Source: Fragilaria crotonensis (Eukaryota > Bacillariophyta > Fragilariophyceae > Fragilariales > Fragilariaceae). From it: a stretch of DNA of 64,000 nucleotides. The DNA is taken from the NCBI GenBank assembly GCA_022925895.1, contig JAKSYS010000093.1:62001-126000 (forward strand). The letters run 5' to 3'. A program made the position numbers and the translations under genes. Below, in pieces: positions 1 to 11,316 of the stretch. The notes beneath the pieces were generated by a model. The model ran no database searches. It was not told where the DNA came from and saw only the letters and a list, made by a program, of their open reading frames with translations. Each line of letters begins with the position of its first letter. Within the stretch, counting starts at the first letter, position 1.

Positions 1-704
1 TCCCAACTTATTGCCACGCCATGGGTAAGCTTCACGGCGAGTCCATGAAAGTTATTCCCGGCCTCGTCAACCCCAACCACATTGGGCATTACAAAATACC
101 AATTTTTAGCTGCACCCGGAATCGTTTCGGTCCAAACGCTGAACCCAGGTGAGGCATCCCAAACATCAAAATGGGAAGCGTTCATGAGGCTGACACTCAT
201 GTCAATGGAGAAGCCCACACGAAGAAAGTGGCCATCGCCATCCATGGGTGGAACTGGGGGGATGCCTGAATTGGCCTCTAGCTCTTGGATCATCGTGAGA
301 ACGTCAGGGAAACAATGCCTCCCCACAATCAAAAGACTCTGAACAAACTCTTGCAGAACTGGCTCGGGGACCAACAAATTGGTTGTGTACACACTTATTC
401 CCACCCCATCACGGTGAATGCGAGTCCCAATTGGATGCATCGCACCGAAGTCCCCCCTTGAATTCCTTGCCTTTCCATCCGGACGTTTATTTGCCACCAT
501 GGTGTTGTGCAAGTTAATCTTGTCCAATGCCCCACTCAGCGCAGCCTTGGTTGCACAATCAGGGGATGACAGGACATTCCTGATCAGAATCAACGTCTTC
601 CGGCTTTTCAGGCTGCACGAGTATGCAAGCTCAACAATGAAGTCCCCGGGTCGTTTGCGGCATTCCTCGGGAACAATCCCGCAACAACACCACTTACAAC
701 ATGA
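1..704 (-). CDS. Partial conserved-looking ORF, function unknown (runs off left edge)
   Basis: Read on the minus strand, the frame is open from a stop codon at about 705-707 to the window edge, roughly 234 codons with protein-like composition. It starts in a Cys-rich stretch (CCKWCCCG), continues through EECRKRPGDF and a basic KRPDGKARNSRGDFGAM segment, and ends with HFDVWDASPGFSVWTE, an A-K-N-W-Y-F-V-M-P-N segment and KLTHGVAISW. The HFD triplet followed by a later conserved His/Ser region recalls the HxD of 2-oxoglutarate/Fe(II) oxygenase folds, but this is only an inference; the distal part lies outside the window. No Met start is visible near the upstream stop. The 5' end abuts a 101-bp tandem repeat, so it may be an exon or a fragment of a repeated gene. 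I do not recognise the family with confidence. Confidence 0.5.
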
Positions 705-744
705 TCATCGACAGCGCTTCCGTCATCACAAAAGATGAGGCTGC

Positions 745-1060
745 ACGAGGCTGCTACCGGTTCGGGCGGAAAAACGAACAATCCCTGGCAACCCACTCCA
801 CAGTTGTGGCAGAGCGTGATCGATTGGGAAAGCAAGCTGTCACGTCCAAGGGTGCTGCCGGTTCGTACGAAAAAACAAGCAATCCCTGACAACCCACTCC
901 ACAGTTATGGCAGAGCGTGATCGATCGGGAAAGCAAGCTGTCACGTCCAAGGGTGCTGCCGGTTCGTACGAAAAAACAAGCAATCCTTGACGACTCACTC
1001 CACAGTTATGGCAGAGCGTGATCGATCGGGAAAGCAAGCTGTCACGTCCGAGGATGCTAC
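745..1060. repeat. 101-bp tandem repeat, three copies
   Basis: The landmark CCGGTTCG occurs at 757, 858 and 959, and AGAGCGTGAT at 811, 912 and 1013, giving an exact 101-bp period. The first copy is the most diverged; the second and third are nearly identical. Several short ORFs on both strands are by-products of this repeat. Nothing is recognised from 1061 to 1425. Confidence 0.9.
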
Positions 1061-1425
1061 AGGCGGCAGATCCTTCGATTGTACATACAGAAACGACGAG
1101 GAGGGTGCTTGTTTGGTGGGTCACAACAAAGGATGATCAACAGCAGAAGCAATAACAATGAGGTATCGTAGTGTTTCAGGCAAAAATGAAATGAAATGAA
1201 TGTCAGATCAGCAATGCAAAATCTCACGAAATAAATGTATCGATATACAGATATACACATCGTAATACATGCATTGACTTGGATGGGGAACAATGCCGAT
1301 TTGGCTGGCGCGCAATGCCGGTTTGAATGTTACACATACAAATTTTTTGATTTTTGTTTTCGACGGATGAGCAAGATTCCTATGATGTCACGATGACGAA
1401 AAATAGGTGACAGTTAATCGGATCC

Positions 1426-1512
1426 GAGCCATGAGCCATGAGCCATGAGCCATGAGCCATGAGCCATGAGCCATGAGCCATGAGCCATAAGCCATGAGCC
1501 ATAAGCCATGAG
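1426..1512. repeat. (GAGCCAT)n heptanucleotide array, about 12 units
   Basis: A 7-bp tandem array with two units altered to AAGCCAT near its right end. It marks the left boundary of duplication copy 1; the same motif, expanded to about 45 units, marks the left boundary of copy 2 at 10471. On the minus strand the unit reads MAHGSWL in every frame, so open frames across it are not evidence of a protein. Confidence 0.97.
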
Positions 1513-1605
1513 GGCATGAGTCTCATTTCAACAGAAGTCTGAAGGGCACAAGCACGTTTAGTACTGTATGGTAAAAGTGGTACGGGGTACTGTTGCCTAA
1601 GGGTA

Positions 1606-1764
1606 TCGATTAGAATGCAAGGAAATGACGTCAAGGATGACATCACAGTACTGAACCTTTCACGTACTACCTACGTTGATACAGTACTCCAGTAAGACAG
1701 TAACATAGGGAGAGCATGATGATTGGTACGGCTTGACATCATTTCCTTGCATTCTATAATCGGA
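1606..1764. promoter_or_regulatory. Promoter-proximal inverted repeat with CRE palindrome, copy 1
   Basis: The left arm (1606-1635) and right arm (about 1732-1764) are imperfect reverse complements sharing the core GAATGCAAGGAAATGA. The left arm contains a perfect TGACGTCA at 1626-1633; the right arm has the variant TGACATCA. The ATPase start codon is about 240 bp downstream. CRE-like sites bound by bZIP factors are known in diatoms in CO2/light-responsive promoters; a role here is inferred. The rest of 1513-2002 is GTAC-rich noncoding DNA. Confidence 0.5.
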
Positions 1765-2002
1765 TCCATGCATACTCATATAGTAGTATGTGTCATATAC
1801 GTTTATGACTTGGTGGAAGCTGGTTCTGCAGTACTTGTACACTTGTGCTACTGTAGTACTACAGTACTTCTGATACTTCTAGATTTTGACTCGTGGCTCG
1901 CTCCCACAGACGCAATGTAATTGATCTTGATTGTTCATGGATTCCTGGTGCAATTGTTAACTCTCAGTCCTTGATTGACATTTATTTCCCTCTGGTGACA
2001 TA

Positions 2003-5000
2003 ATGGCAACTTATGACGAAAACAAGCCTGAGTATACCTCGGTTGTTCTTGGCAACCACGATCAGGAAGGACAGAGTACTGGTACTATCATTGATTCGTG
2101 TTCACAGAATTCATTGAACTGCACGCAAATCAATGAGAGCAAGGTCGTACAAATCGAATTGAACGAAGAAAAAAGCAAGGAACAACATATGCAACACGTT
2201 GAAACTACAAATGAATGTGTTTCTAAGCCGCTGAAGCGATGTTCACGTCTTTACGGACGAGAGAAAGAACAGCAGCAGCTCCTAGACGCCTATCGCGCTT
2301 CACAAAGTTCGACTGAATCCAGATCTGTCGTTGCCATAATCAAGGGAAGCGCAGGATCTGGAAAGACAGCATTGGCTCACAGTCTCAAGGAACAGCTTCG
2401 AATGGATAACGGGAGCATGATTCCTTGGTCTTGCGATCGACAATCTATTCTTCGGATCGGCGCGGGATTTTCTGTGGCACTCAGAAACTGGGTGGACGAC
2501 ATGCTATCGTTAAGCGACAAGGATCTTGCGGTGTGGAAACTACAAATTATGAAACCATTCGATTCCTTCGAACTCGGTATTCTTGTCAAACATTTCCCGC
2601 GTCTCAAATCTCTATTCAATCCCGATGACTACGCCACTGACCAATATCAGGAGTATCGTTATGACTGGAGTACGATAAATACGCTTATGAATGCTTCATG
2701 TTCCTTGGACTTTCCGCTGGTTTTTCTCATGGACGACTTTCACTGGGCGGATCCGGCCTCCTTTCGATGGTTATTCGAACACAGGGAGATGGAAAGCAAG
2801 GGGTCATTTTTCATCTTCACTTACAACAGCGATGTAGTAGAAGACGAGGCGAGCTGGTGGTTTCAAGAACTGCAAGGTTTGACAAATGCAGGCTTTGATA
2901 TTGTTGAGATTTCCCTGCATAATTTGGACGAGGATGCAACACAATCTATTGTCAGCGATGTGCTAGAAGTTGGAAACGAGGCCATTACGCATATCAGTGA
3001 TTGGGTGCACCAGCAAACTATGGGAAACCCATTATACGTGGAGGAGTTACTCAATGAAGTGCGCGCCAGAGAAATAATTACCCCCGATACCGACGCTGGA
3101 TCGTGGACTTTTCAGAAAGACAAGGCTTTGGATCGCTCTGGAGGATGCACAACAGTCTGTGAGTATTTGGCAAGGAGACTCACCGAAGTGTCCAAACCCA
3201 CTCTGGAAGTGCTCAAAGTTGCCGCGTGCATGGGATTGCGCTTCGATACAAAACTCGTATCATCGGCAATGTCAGGCTCCGCGATTCCCTATCTCATCAT
3301 GGCCAAGGAAGCAGGCATTCTGACCGTCCATGAGCTGTACAAGGGCTCGCAATCATCCACATCGGAAAAAGTCACTGGATCGCCTCCAGCCTTGCAATTT
3401 ATGCACAATAGCATGCATGAGGCTATGCTTCGTGTCGTCGGCGGTCGCAAAGAACAAGAATATCTGCATTTGTCGATCGGTCGTAAGCTAATCCTAAATC
3501 TAAGCGACAAGGAATTGAAGAATGACCTCTTGATGGTGGTGGAACAAGTTATCAAGGGCGCTTCTTGTATCAAGGAACAGGAAAAGTGTCGACTTGCGCA
3601 GTACGCCCTTGAGGCAGCGCGAAAGCTGTCAAATTGACCAGCTTTGAGTCGGCCAAGAAAATTATAAGCTTCGCTATAAGCCTGCTGCGCCAGAGAAGCT
3701 GGAGAGATGACTACGATTTGACACTTGCAGTGTATGACGCCGGAGCTGAAATTGCCTATGCAAGCGGGGACTTTGAAGACGTGGAACATATGGTTGCAGA
3801 GGTGTTACGGGGTGGTCGGACCTTTGAGGACAAACTCCAAGCTCATTTGACGAAAGTGTATGCACTCGGATCCGTGAATCGCACTCCAGAAGCTATTGCA
3901 CTGGGCTTAGATTTATTGAACCAACTTGGCGAAAGTTTTCCAACAGATCCGAGGAGACACCATGTTTGGTACGCAATTGTCAAAACACGATATTTGTTGC
4001 ATGGGAAATCAGATGAGATGATACTTCGATTGTCCACAATGACGAACAGTCGAGCGGTATCCGCAATGCAAATCATGAACGTTATTTTCGCCAGCGCCTA
4101 TCTTCATACGCCAATGCTTGCTCCGTTGCTTGCGATTCGAATGGTACAGCTCAGTCTGGAGTACGGGTTATGTGCTGTCTCAAGCGTTGCTTTCAGCGTT
4201 TATGGGATGCTGCTGGTCAGCAAAAATCGAGAGTCAAGAAGGAACAAGAATGGGCGAACTCAGTTTCAAGATATTAGATCGGTTCCAAGCAAAGGCTTGG
4301 CTTCACGTGTTCATGCTGCTTTCTATGGCGGCATCCACGGATGGACAAGACCTCATCAAATGGCGTTCGAACCATTGCTCCGTGGATACAGAGTTGGATT
4401 GGAGACTGGTGACATAGAGGTACGCACACCCTGCAAGTCGCGTTTAAGTTTTTTGTGCGAACACGAATAACGTCTCAAATAACACTCCACCAGATGGCGT
4501 TGATGAACGCCTTGTTGTACCTCTACTTTTCGTTTGAGTCTGGGAAGCCGCTGAAGCAACTCGAAGAGGAGCACCAGCGGTATATTATCAGTGTCGTTAA
4601 TAAGCACAAAAACGCTACGATTCTGATGATCAATCCACTGTTTTCGACGGTGCGCGTGTTGATTGGAGAGGCGTCGGAGTTGGAGCACGAAGCAGGTCAC
4701 AACAAATTGAATTGGGTCGAAGCACAAAGAATCGTCTTGGCTGTCATTTTTTGTGATTACAAGGAAGCCGTTCGTTTAGGTCGTGTTTTCCAGGAATATC
4801 CTTACGAGGGATACGATATGGCTGTGCTCTACTTGTTCCTTGGAATCGCGAATGTAGCTCTCTTCAAGGCAAAGGGGATGAGAAATCAACGACTGCGTAT
4901 TACAGCCCGCCACTGCCTAAAAAAGATCGATCGTATATGTCCATCAACAACTGACTACTGCCTGGGTAAACTGACTTTGCTTCAAGCCGAAGTATCGTCC

Positions 5001-5291
5001 CTATCGTCGCGACGTCATGTGGAGACGGTTCGAAAATATCTGATTGCGATTTCTTTGGCTGATTCCTCGAATAATCACTTTGAAAGGGCAGTTGCCCATG
5101 AACGATATGGGGGTATCTTGCTGAGCGAGGCGACTTGTCGTCTTCTCTTACCCACCTTCGACACGCGTGTTCATCGTATCAAGAGTGGAACGCTTACCGC
5201 AAAGTTGAAGTGCTACAAGAAGACATCAGCAAGATCGCCGTGGTGTCGTAGTTGCTCAACTGTTATGCACCTGTTCGCCTCGACTTGTTAA
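2003..5291 (+). pseudogene. STAND-type P-loop ATPase, duplication copy 1, frame-broken
   Basis: This is the counterpart of the intact gene at 11317-14570 and encodes the same protein with few substitutions, but the frame is broken. Relative to copy 2 it lacks one A in an A run at about 3622, one A at about 4222, one C at about 4234, one C at about 4304 (these last three restore phase together) and one A at about 5111. The first 544 residues, including Walker A GSAGSGKT and Walker B LVFLMDDFHWAD, are still open. After the first lesion the tail continues in another frame. The 74-nt intron (4420-4493) is conserved. After the last lesion the C-terminus is read out of frame to 5291. It could be a recent pseudogene or an artefact of uncorrected assembly of a near-identical duplicate. 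Confidence 0.8.
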
Positions 5292-6591
5292 ACACGAGAA
5301 ATGCGAGAACACCTAGGAAGCACGGCCTTAAGCCTCTGGCGTGATTTTTCCACCAGCAGGGACACCGACGAAAAAAACCGGCATGCTACGTGAATCTTTT
5401 ATCATTTCGGAATTTAACAACTTCGCTGCCTGATTGTGTCAGACCGATGTAATTGCTCAAAAGGATCCGCGTCTCTCCCGAAGGAATCCGTATCTTTGTG
5501 CGTCCTCTGATTCCTTGCTTTTACGGCATAAAGAACTTCGCAAAAAATGGTTCCAACACTGTACGACAGAGTGGCGACGAATCCAAGTTGATGCCATGCG
5601 GATGTGAGCGACAGTGGCAATGCAACAGGTTAATACCGGCGATAAGATTACTCTCGCTATCAAGTCTGCTGAAGATTGGACGTAAGCAACGATTTCATCG
5701 ATAGCGTTGATGGCTTTATTTCAGGAACTGTGAAGGACTGTTTGCGCAGTGTCGTGCCGAGTGTCGAGATCAATTTATTTGAATTGAGACAGAACTGCAG
5801 TTGAGAATGCCACCACCATCAATACGAAGGGTGAATTTGTTTTCTTATTTTGAGCGGCGCACGTCCCCATCCAAGGCGATGAATCCTTCGTTTTACCCTC
5901 TAGACAACGATTAGCGACGATGACGCAGACGATGCTGCGACACATGTGGACGATCACATCAACGTTGTTCTTGCGACTGACTAATCGGCTTCGAACAACT
6001 CGATCCGCTGCTGGGGCTGTGAAGAATGACAAAAGCGTTTCCATTTCTGTGACGTGCGTCACCGTCTTAACCTAAGGTATTGCCAAACTTGTGCAACCAA
6101 GCCGCATCGACGACCAAGCGACGACGGCCCTTTCGTTATAAGCATCACTAGCGGTTGTCAATACTTGCGAGAAAGTGAACATGAGTAGAGTACCTGCGAA
6201 CGCCTTACTCATTTTCTATCATTGCTATTGCATGGAGTTTAATCATGGGTCGATACAGGTCTGGCACAGTGGATCGGCGCGCAATATCCTGCATGACTAC
6301 AAATACTTCAATGTTGGCGCTCCTTTAGGCTGATGCTTGTGTAAGAATACGAAATGAGATTGAATCCCCTAGCAGTCACCGCTATAAGTTATCCATGTCG
6401 GTCCTGCCCTGCTGCTGCCTTCGACGGAGGTTTAAGGTCGAACTGTGAGCTGTGTCGGCGAATGTACACTTTGGATCCGAAATCCATTCACGAAAGGCTG
6501 AAGTGCCATTGTAATCTGTCTACGCATTTAAAGGCAACACTTTAGAAAGGTGTCATAGCTACTTGGCGTTAGCCAACCTAAAACTGGGCGA
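5292..6591. other. Intergenic region between convergent genes, copy 1
   Basis: About 1.3 kb between the 3' ends of the ATPase and peptidase genes, nearly identical to 14571-15911 except for small indels (for example one fewer T at about 5345 and a lost short block near 6078). Short ORFs are preserved in both copies only because the DNA is nearly identical. I see no recognisable gene, though decayed 3' extensions of the ATPase cannot be excluded. Confidence 0.6.
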
Positions 6592-9500
6592 TCACTTGAC
6601 AAATATTGGATCCAAGCAAAGTCTTCCGCCATCCGGATCATTCGGATCATCAAGACACGTGCAGTCAGAAGTGAACCATCCCTTGGCGGATGAGCTGTCA
6701 AACTGAACGATACCGAATGACTTACGAGCAGGAACTGAAACGCTCTTTCCAGACGGAACAATCTTGAGGATATCAACTTTGTATTTGTATCCGTAGTTTG
6801 GGAGTGGCGTAATCTTCTCATCTATTTCCAAGCTCCTGCCGCCAGAGTAGTCGACAGGTGGTGTCGGCATGACCAATATGTGCATTGTCACAGGACCATT
6901 GGATCCAGTCTTGATGTATCGAGTCGAAGGATTCTTGCCCTTGATCTTCCAATACTGACGCAATCCCGTTCTCTCGTTGTGGAGAACCACCATGCTATTG
7001 TAAAATCGGGTGTCACTATCACAGCCTCTGTGCTGGTCAACAATTCGCGATGGACTGACGTTGGGATCGAACCCCATACCGTCATCCCAGCGGATTGTGA
7101 TACCAATAACCCTGTTGGCCGCGACATTCGATGACGTCAAACAGTTCCAAGAGAACGGAGATGGCCTAAACACGTCTGGGCCGCGAACGAACACGCCGTT
7201 CGTGCCTCGTGTCGCGTCAATCAGTGCTTGAGATTTGCGCCCTCAAGACTTGTGCCAGGAGGAACGAGATCCATGCACAATGGGTCAAAGTCAGCTTCTC
7301 GACTCTCTTCATGAGCGCGCCATTCTTGAAGTCCCAAGTTCGAAAGTGCGATGCGAAGATAATCCACGCGTCACCGAGATCAATGTCGTTATTTGAAGAA
7401 GTATTCTAAGCACAAACAGCTTTCCTTGCCAGAATCCTTCCACAGTCTTGTCGATGGAGAACATTTGACCATGCAGATGCGGCAAACCGGCATGTTCGGA
7501 TAGAAACCACCACAGCAGCCAAGTTCCATAATAGTGACCACCGCGAACGTTGTCATGTAGACTCAAGACAGATTGAAAATGTGAGGGTTCTTGTCCGCGC
7601 TCTTGCACTATCCGTCTCCAAGCTCAGTGGCCATGCAGGCGCTATGCAACGGACGCCATGTAGGAATTCCTGGGAAAGTAAAGACTGCAGCAAATTCAGC
7701 TGAGCTTTCCCAGCCAGCCGCTCGGTGCTGCACCGTAGGTGTTTACCATCATGCTATGAAATTCATGATACGCCTCGTGAACAAATAGCCATACCCATCG
7801 AAACCTCCATTTTTGTACAGGGTCCCTAGATCAAAAAGCATCGGCGGCGCCACCATACCTCTCCATGTAGTATTCAACTGTCCATTTAGGAACCACGCCT
7901 TCAGCATAGAGCAGGTAGCTCCAGTAGTTGTTGCTTTGATGGATGTATCTGCAGGGATTGTTGAAGGTTTTCTCGGACCATTCCGGAACTTCGTCAACGG
8001 AGAACATACGGTACGGATCCAAAACAAATGCAATCATATCGTTCTCAAAGTAGTGCCGTTCCCATTGATAGGACTGCAGTTTCGCATGCTGGTACTTCTC
8101 TTCATCAAAGAATCCTTCAGGCACATCAACATACTCCCCGTCGTTGAGTGGGTCCTTCTCCGGTCGCATCCATAATGTGGCAAACGGTCCGCTCGCGTAG
8201 GTCTGAACGCCTCCGGGAGGAACAGGACCATAGCGCATCGGATCGAAATTATGCATTCTGCTTGCAAAGAGAGTGCTGATATCTTCGTTCTTCTTGATTG
8301 TCGCCGCATCGTTTGGACCTGCGCAGCGAGCACCAACTTCTTGTACTAGACTGAGCGAGGCCTTTCCTCCGTAGACCCGAGCATCAAACATCTCCCCACT
8401 GAAGGAACCGAGAATCAACGATGAACTTGCGGATGGGGGGCTCGTCTCCTGGCTGATTACTCGACGAATGGAGACTCCAGCAACGTACAATGCATCAGGC
8501 GAAATGGCAATTTGGGTACATGTCCACATCTTGAGCTTTTTCGGTAGGTTGTATGCCCTGCCATTGATGCTAATAACATGAGTGTTACCCGATGTGTTGA
8601 TGCTTATTCGCAAACCAAGTCCATTCCAGAGCATTCCCACAAGTGGAACATCCATGTACACATAATGCAGTTTGAAGAAGACGCTCTTCGAGCTCTTTTT
8701 CATCACTGGATTATTCGAGGCAAAAACGTACTTCAGTTGGCGACCAGTGAAGTCGACCTTGGAGATGAAGAAGGTATCATCCTGCGGGTGCTTCGGGTTC
8801 TGAACGGTGGGATATTTGTAGGACTCCGAGTATGTGACTAGCTTGGAGTTGGACGAAATATCACGAGCAGTCACTGAGATTGGGGCGTGGAACAGGACTC
8901 CAGCACTTGTACCTCCTTGAAAATCCTCGGTGTTGCAAACACAGGTTCCGATCTGCAAACACTTGGCGATAGGGTCAACGCGGCACTTTCCATTTCGTTG
9001 TCCTTGTGTGAGAAAGATCCACTGGCAATCCTCGCGACTCTCGTTGGTGCAGTCCGCATAATTTGTCTTGGAGGAGCAAATTGCTTCTGAAGTACCAAAC
9101 TCTATACGCGGGGAAGTGAACACAGATGTTGGGGTAAATGGATCAACTTCGGGGTACCATCGGTGATACACGCATGATGTTGGAGCTGGGGTTGGAGATG
9201 CAGGAGGAACGGTCGGGGTGGGTTTCACCTCCTTTGGAAGTCGTGACATAAACGTGACAGTTTGATCAAAATCATTGATATCGTCGAGACGAGCAATCAA
9301 ATTCGACGGCGAATAATCAAACGGTCCGCTGGTACCGTACACCAGCACCACGTATCCGCCCACATTTATCCCATCGCCAAACTGATCGAAGACTCTAAGC
9401 ACGTACTCCGTTCCTTCGACGACGTCGATGTGATGCAGCGCCAGTTGGTACTGATCTGTGTAGAAACCGAACCCTCTCGAGTCAACCATCGTCTCATCGA

Positions 9501-9678
9501 CCTGTCGGAGCTCCCAAGCTGTCTCCGCAGGTGCCCAATCAAGCTTGAGGATGAGAGTCACGGTTGTCATTCTCTGGAGGGATCTCGACGTATCCGCGTA
9601 AGTTGATTTGTCAAGGCTCCTGGAATCAACCAGCGTACAAAGCAGGCATAGGCTTAGGATGACCAGCTTGATCATCAT
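6592..9678 (-). pseudogene. Secreted HExxH metallopeptidase-like gene, duplication copy 1, frame-broken
   Basis: Counterpart of the intact 1037-residue gene at 15912-19025. The N-terminal 600 or so residues are open (signal peptide, beta-rich domain, Pro-rich linker, Cys-rich segment, LamG-like region), as is the C-terminal 200 residues. The middle part, about 7200-8300, carries more than ten deletions of 1-4 nt relative to copy 2, for example near 7230, 7300, 7390, 7590-7615, 7635, 7655, 7785, 7838, 8093 and 8265. They disrupt the stretch holding the HEAYH motif. The signal peptide and linker have more amino-acid changes than the rest, so the copies have also diverged by substitution. Either decay or poor consensus quality could explain the indels. 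Confidence 0.8.
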
Positions 9679-10470
9679 GACTGACGACGGAATTGCACCC
9701 AGTGCCTTCGTTATTCAGCCGAAAGGAAAGGGATCACAAGAATTGCCAATGCTTTAAGTTAACTGTCGTGAGAGAAAATGAGCCCGAATTGTCGCAGGAT
9801 TAGGAATGGTTCAAGTGCGCAATAAAGGTTCGTTCGATGACTACCGGTGTGTGTCTGAAATGTTCGTGGTTGAAAAACAAGAGTCCGATCTGCATGTTCA
9901 GATTTTCTCGCTGGCTGTTCTGCATTACGCCATTTACTGTGCACGAGTGTCTAGTCCGACAAAATGAGGCTGCAATATGAGTGAAAGTGAACTATACGAG
10001 CTGGTACCAACGCGTATAGAATGGACCAAACGAACGTCTCAAAATATTAGTGTGACAGTACCTGGTACCACCTATTAATAAAGGGTGTAGCGTGTATGTA
10101 GCATGTATCATCGTAGCATCGACCATCGGGAATCACGAGGTTGGCCATGTATTTCCCAGTCAGTTGTGATAAATGTTTTGAATTCTGCTTTTCTTCTTGC
10201 GTCTTGCGTCCCACCAGTAGTTAAAAACTCCAGTACATGGCTTTATTGGCTGCATTCCACCTGTACTCTATACTCTATACCATGTACGAGGGCTGAGCAA
10301 AGACTCCGAGAATGATGTGTTCTTTTGCGAATATTTGTAATCTGGTCCTGCAGCATCGCAGTTTCCTGATATATTCAAAAAAACGCATTGAAACTTTAAG
10401 AGCTGAATGGTTTGGTGTGTAAATGTGAAACGTGAGACCTTTTACTGGAATTGTACGATAGGTCAATAAT
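9679..10470. other. Intergenic DNA between duplication units
   Basis: The first roughly 85 bp still match the upstream region of copy 2 (after 19025); the remainder is unique. It contains scattered GTAC-rich palindromes such as GGTACC near 10060 and no supported gene. Confidence 0.6.
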
Positions 10471-10787
10471 AGCCATGAGCCATGAGCCATGAGCCATGAG
10501 CCATGAGCCATGAGCCATGAGCCATGAGCCATGAGCCATGAGCCATGAGCCATGAGCCATGAGCCATGAGCCATGAGCCATGAGCCATGAGCCATGAGCC
10601 ATGAGCCATGAGCCATGAGCCATGAGCCATGAGCCATGAGCCATGAGCCATGAGCCATGAGCCATGAGCCATGAGCCATGAGCCATGAGCCATGAGCCAT
10701 GAGCCATGAGCCATGAGCCATGAGCCATGAGCCATGAGCCATGAGCCATGAGCCATGAGCCATGAGCCATGAGCCATGAGCCATGAG
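10471..10787. repeat. (GAGCCAT)n heptanucleotide array, about 45 units
   Basis: 317 bp of essentially perfect 7-bp repeats. The array is the left edge of duplication unit B, as its 12-unit counterpart is for unit A, so this sequence could have mediated unequal exchange. The open frames reading MAHGSWL on the minus strand are a trivial result of a stop-free 7-bp unit. Confidence 0.98.
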
Positions 10788-10881
10788 GGCATGAGTCTCA
10801 TTTCAACAGAAGTCTGGAATGGCACAAGCACGTTTAGTACCGTATGGTAAAAGTGGTACGGGGTACTGTTGCCTACGGGTA

Positions 10882-11064
10882 TCGATTAGAATGCAAGGAA
10901 ATGACGTCAAGGATGACATCACAGTACTGAACCTTTCACGTACTACTTACGTTGATACAGTACTCCAGTAAGACAGTAACATAGGGAGAGCATGATGATT
11001 GGTACAAGTACATCATATATGCAGATACGGCTTGACATCATTTCCTTGCATTCTATCTAATCGG
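10882..11064. promoter_or_regulatory. Promoter-proximal inverted repeat with CRE palindrome, copy 2
   Basis: Same structure as at 1606-1764: left arm 10882-10911 with TGACGTCA at 10902-10909, right arm about 11031-11064 with TGACATCA. The loop is about 20 bp longer than in copy 1. It lies about 250 bp upstream of the intact ATPase start. Preservation in both units only reflects recent duplication, so function is unproven. Confidence 0.5.
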
Positions 11065-11316
11065 ATCCATGCATATGTCATGCATACTCATATACTCCTA
11101 CGTTCATGACTTGGTGGAAGGTGGTTCTGCAGTACTTGTACTGTACACTTTTGCTACTGTAGTACTACAGTACTTCTCATACTTTTAGATTTTGACTCGT
11201 GGCTCGCTCCCACAGACGCAATGTAATTGATCTTGATTGTTCATGGATTCCTGGTGCAATTGTTAAGTCTCAGTCCTTGATTGACATTTATTTCCCTCTG
11301 GTGACTGTTCGTCATA

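Noticed and set aside
608-1124. Short minus-strand ORFs with SRSITLCHNCGV repeats
   Set aside because: They follow the 101-bp tandem repeat and overlap the more coherent edge ORF in another frame.
5453-5704. 83-codon ORF preserved in both duplication units (also 14773-15024)
   Set aside because: Preservation reflects near-identical duplicated DNA; no recognisable motif and it overlaps equally open frames on the other strand.
10275-10831. Minus-strand ORFs of 120-170 codons made of MAHGSWL repeats
   Set aside because: Same reason: translation of the GAGCCAT array in all three frames.
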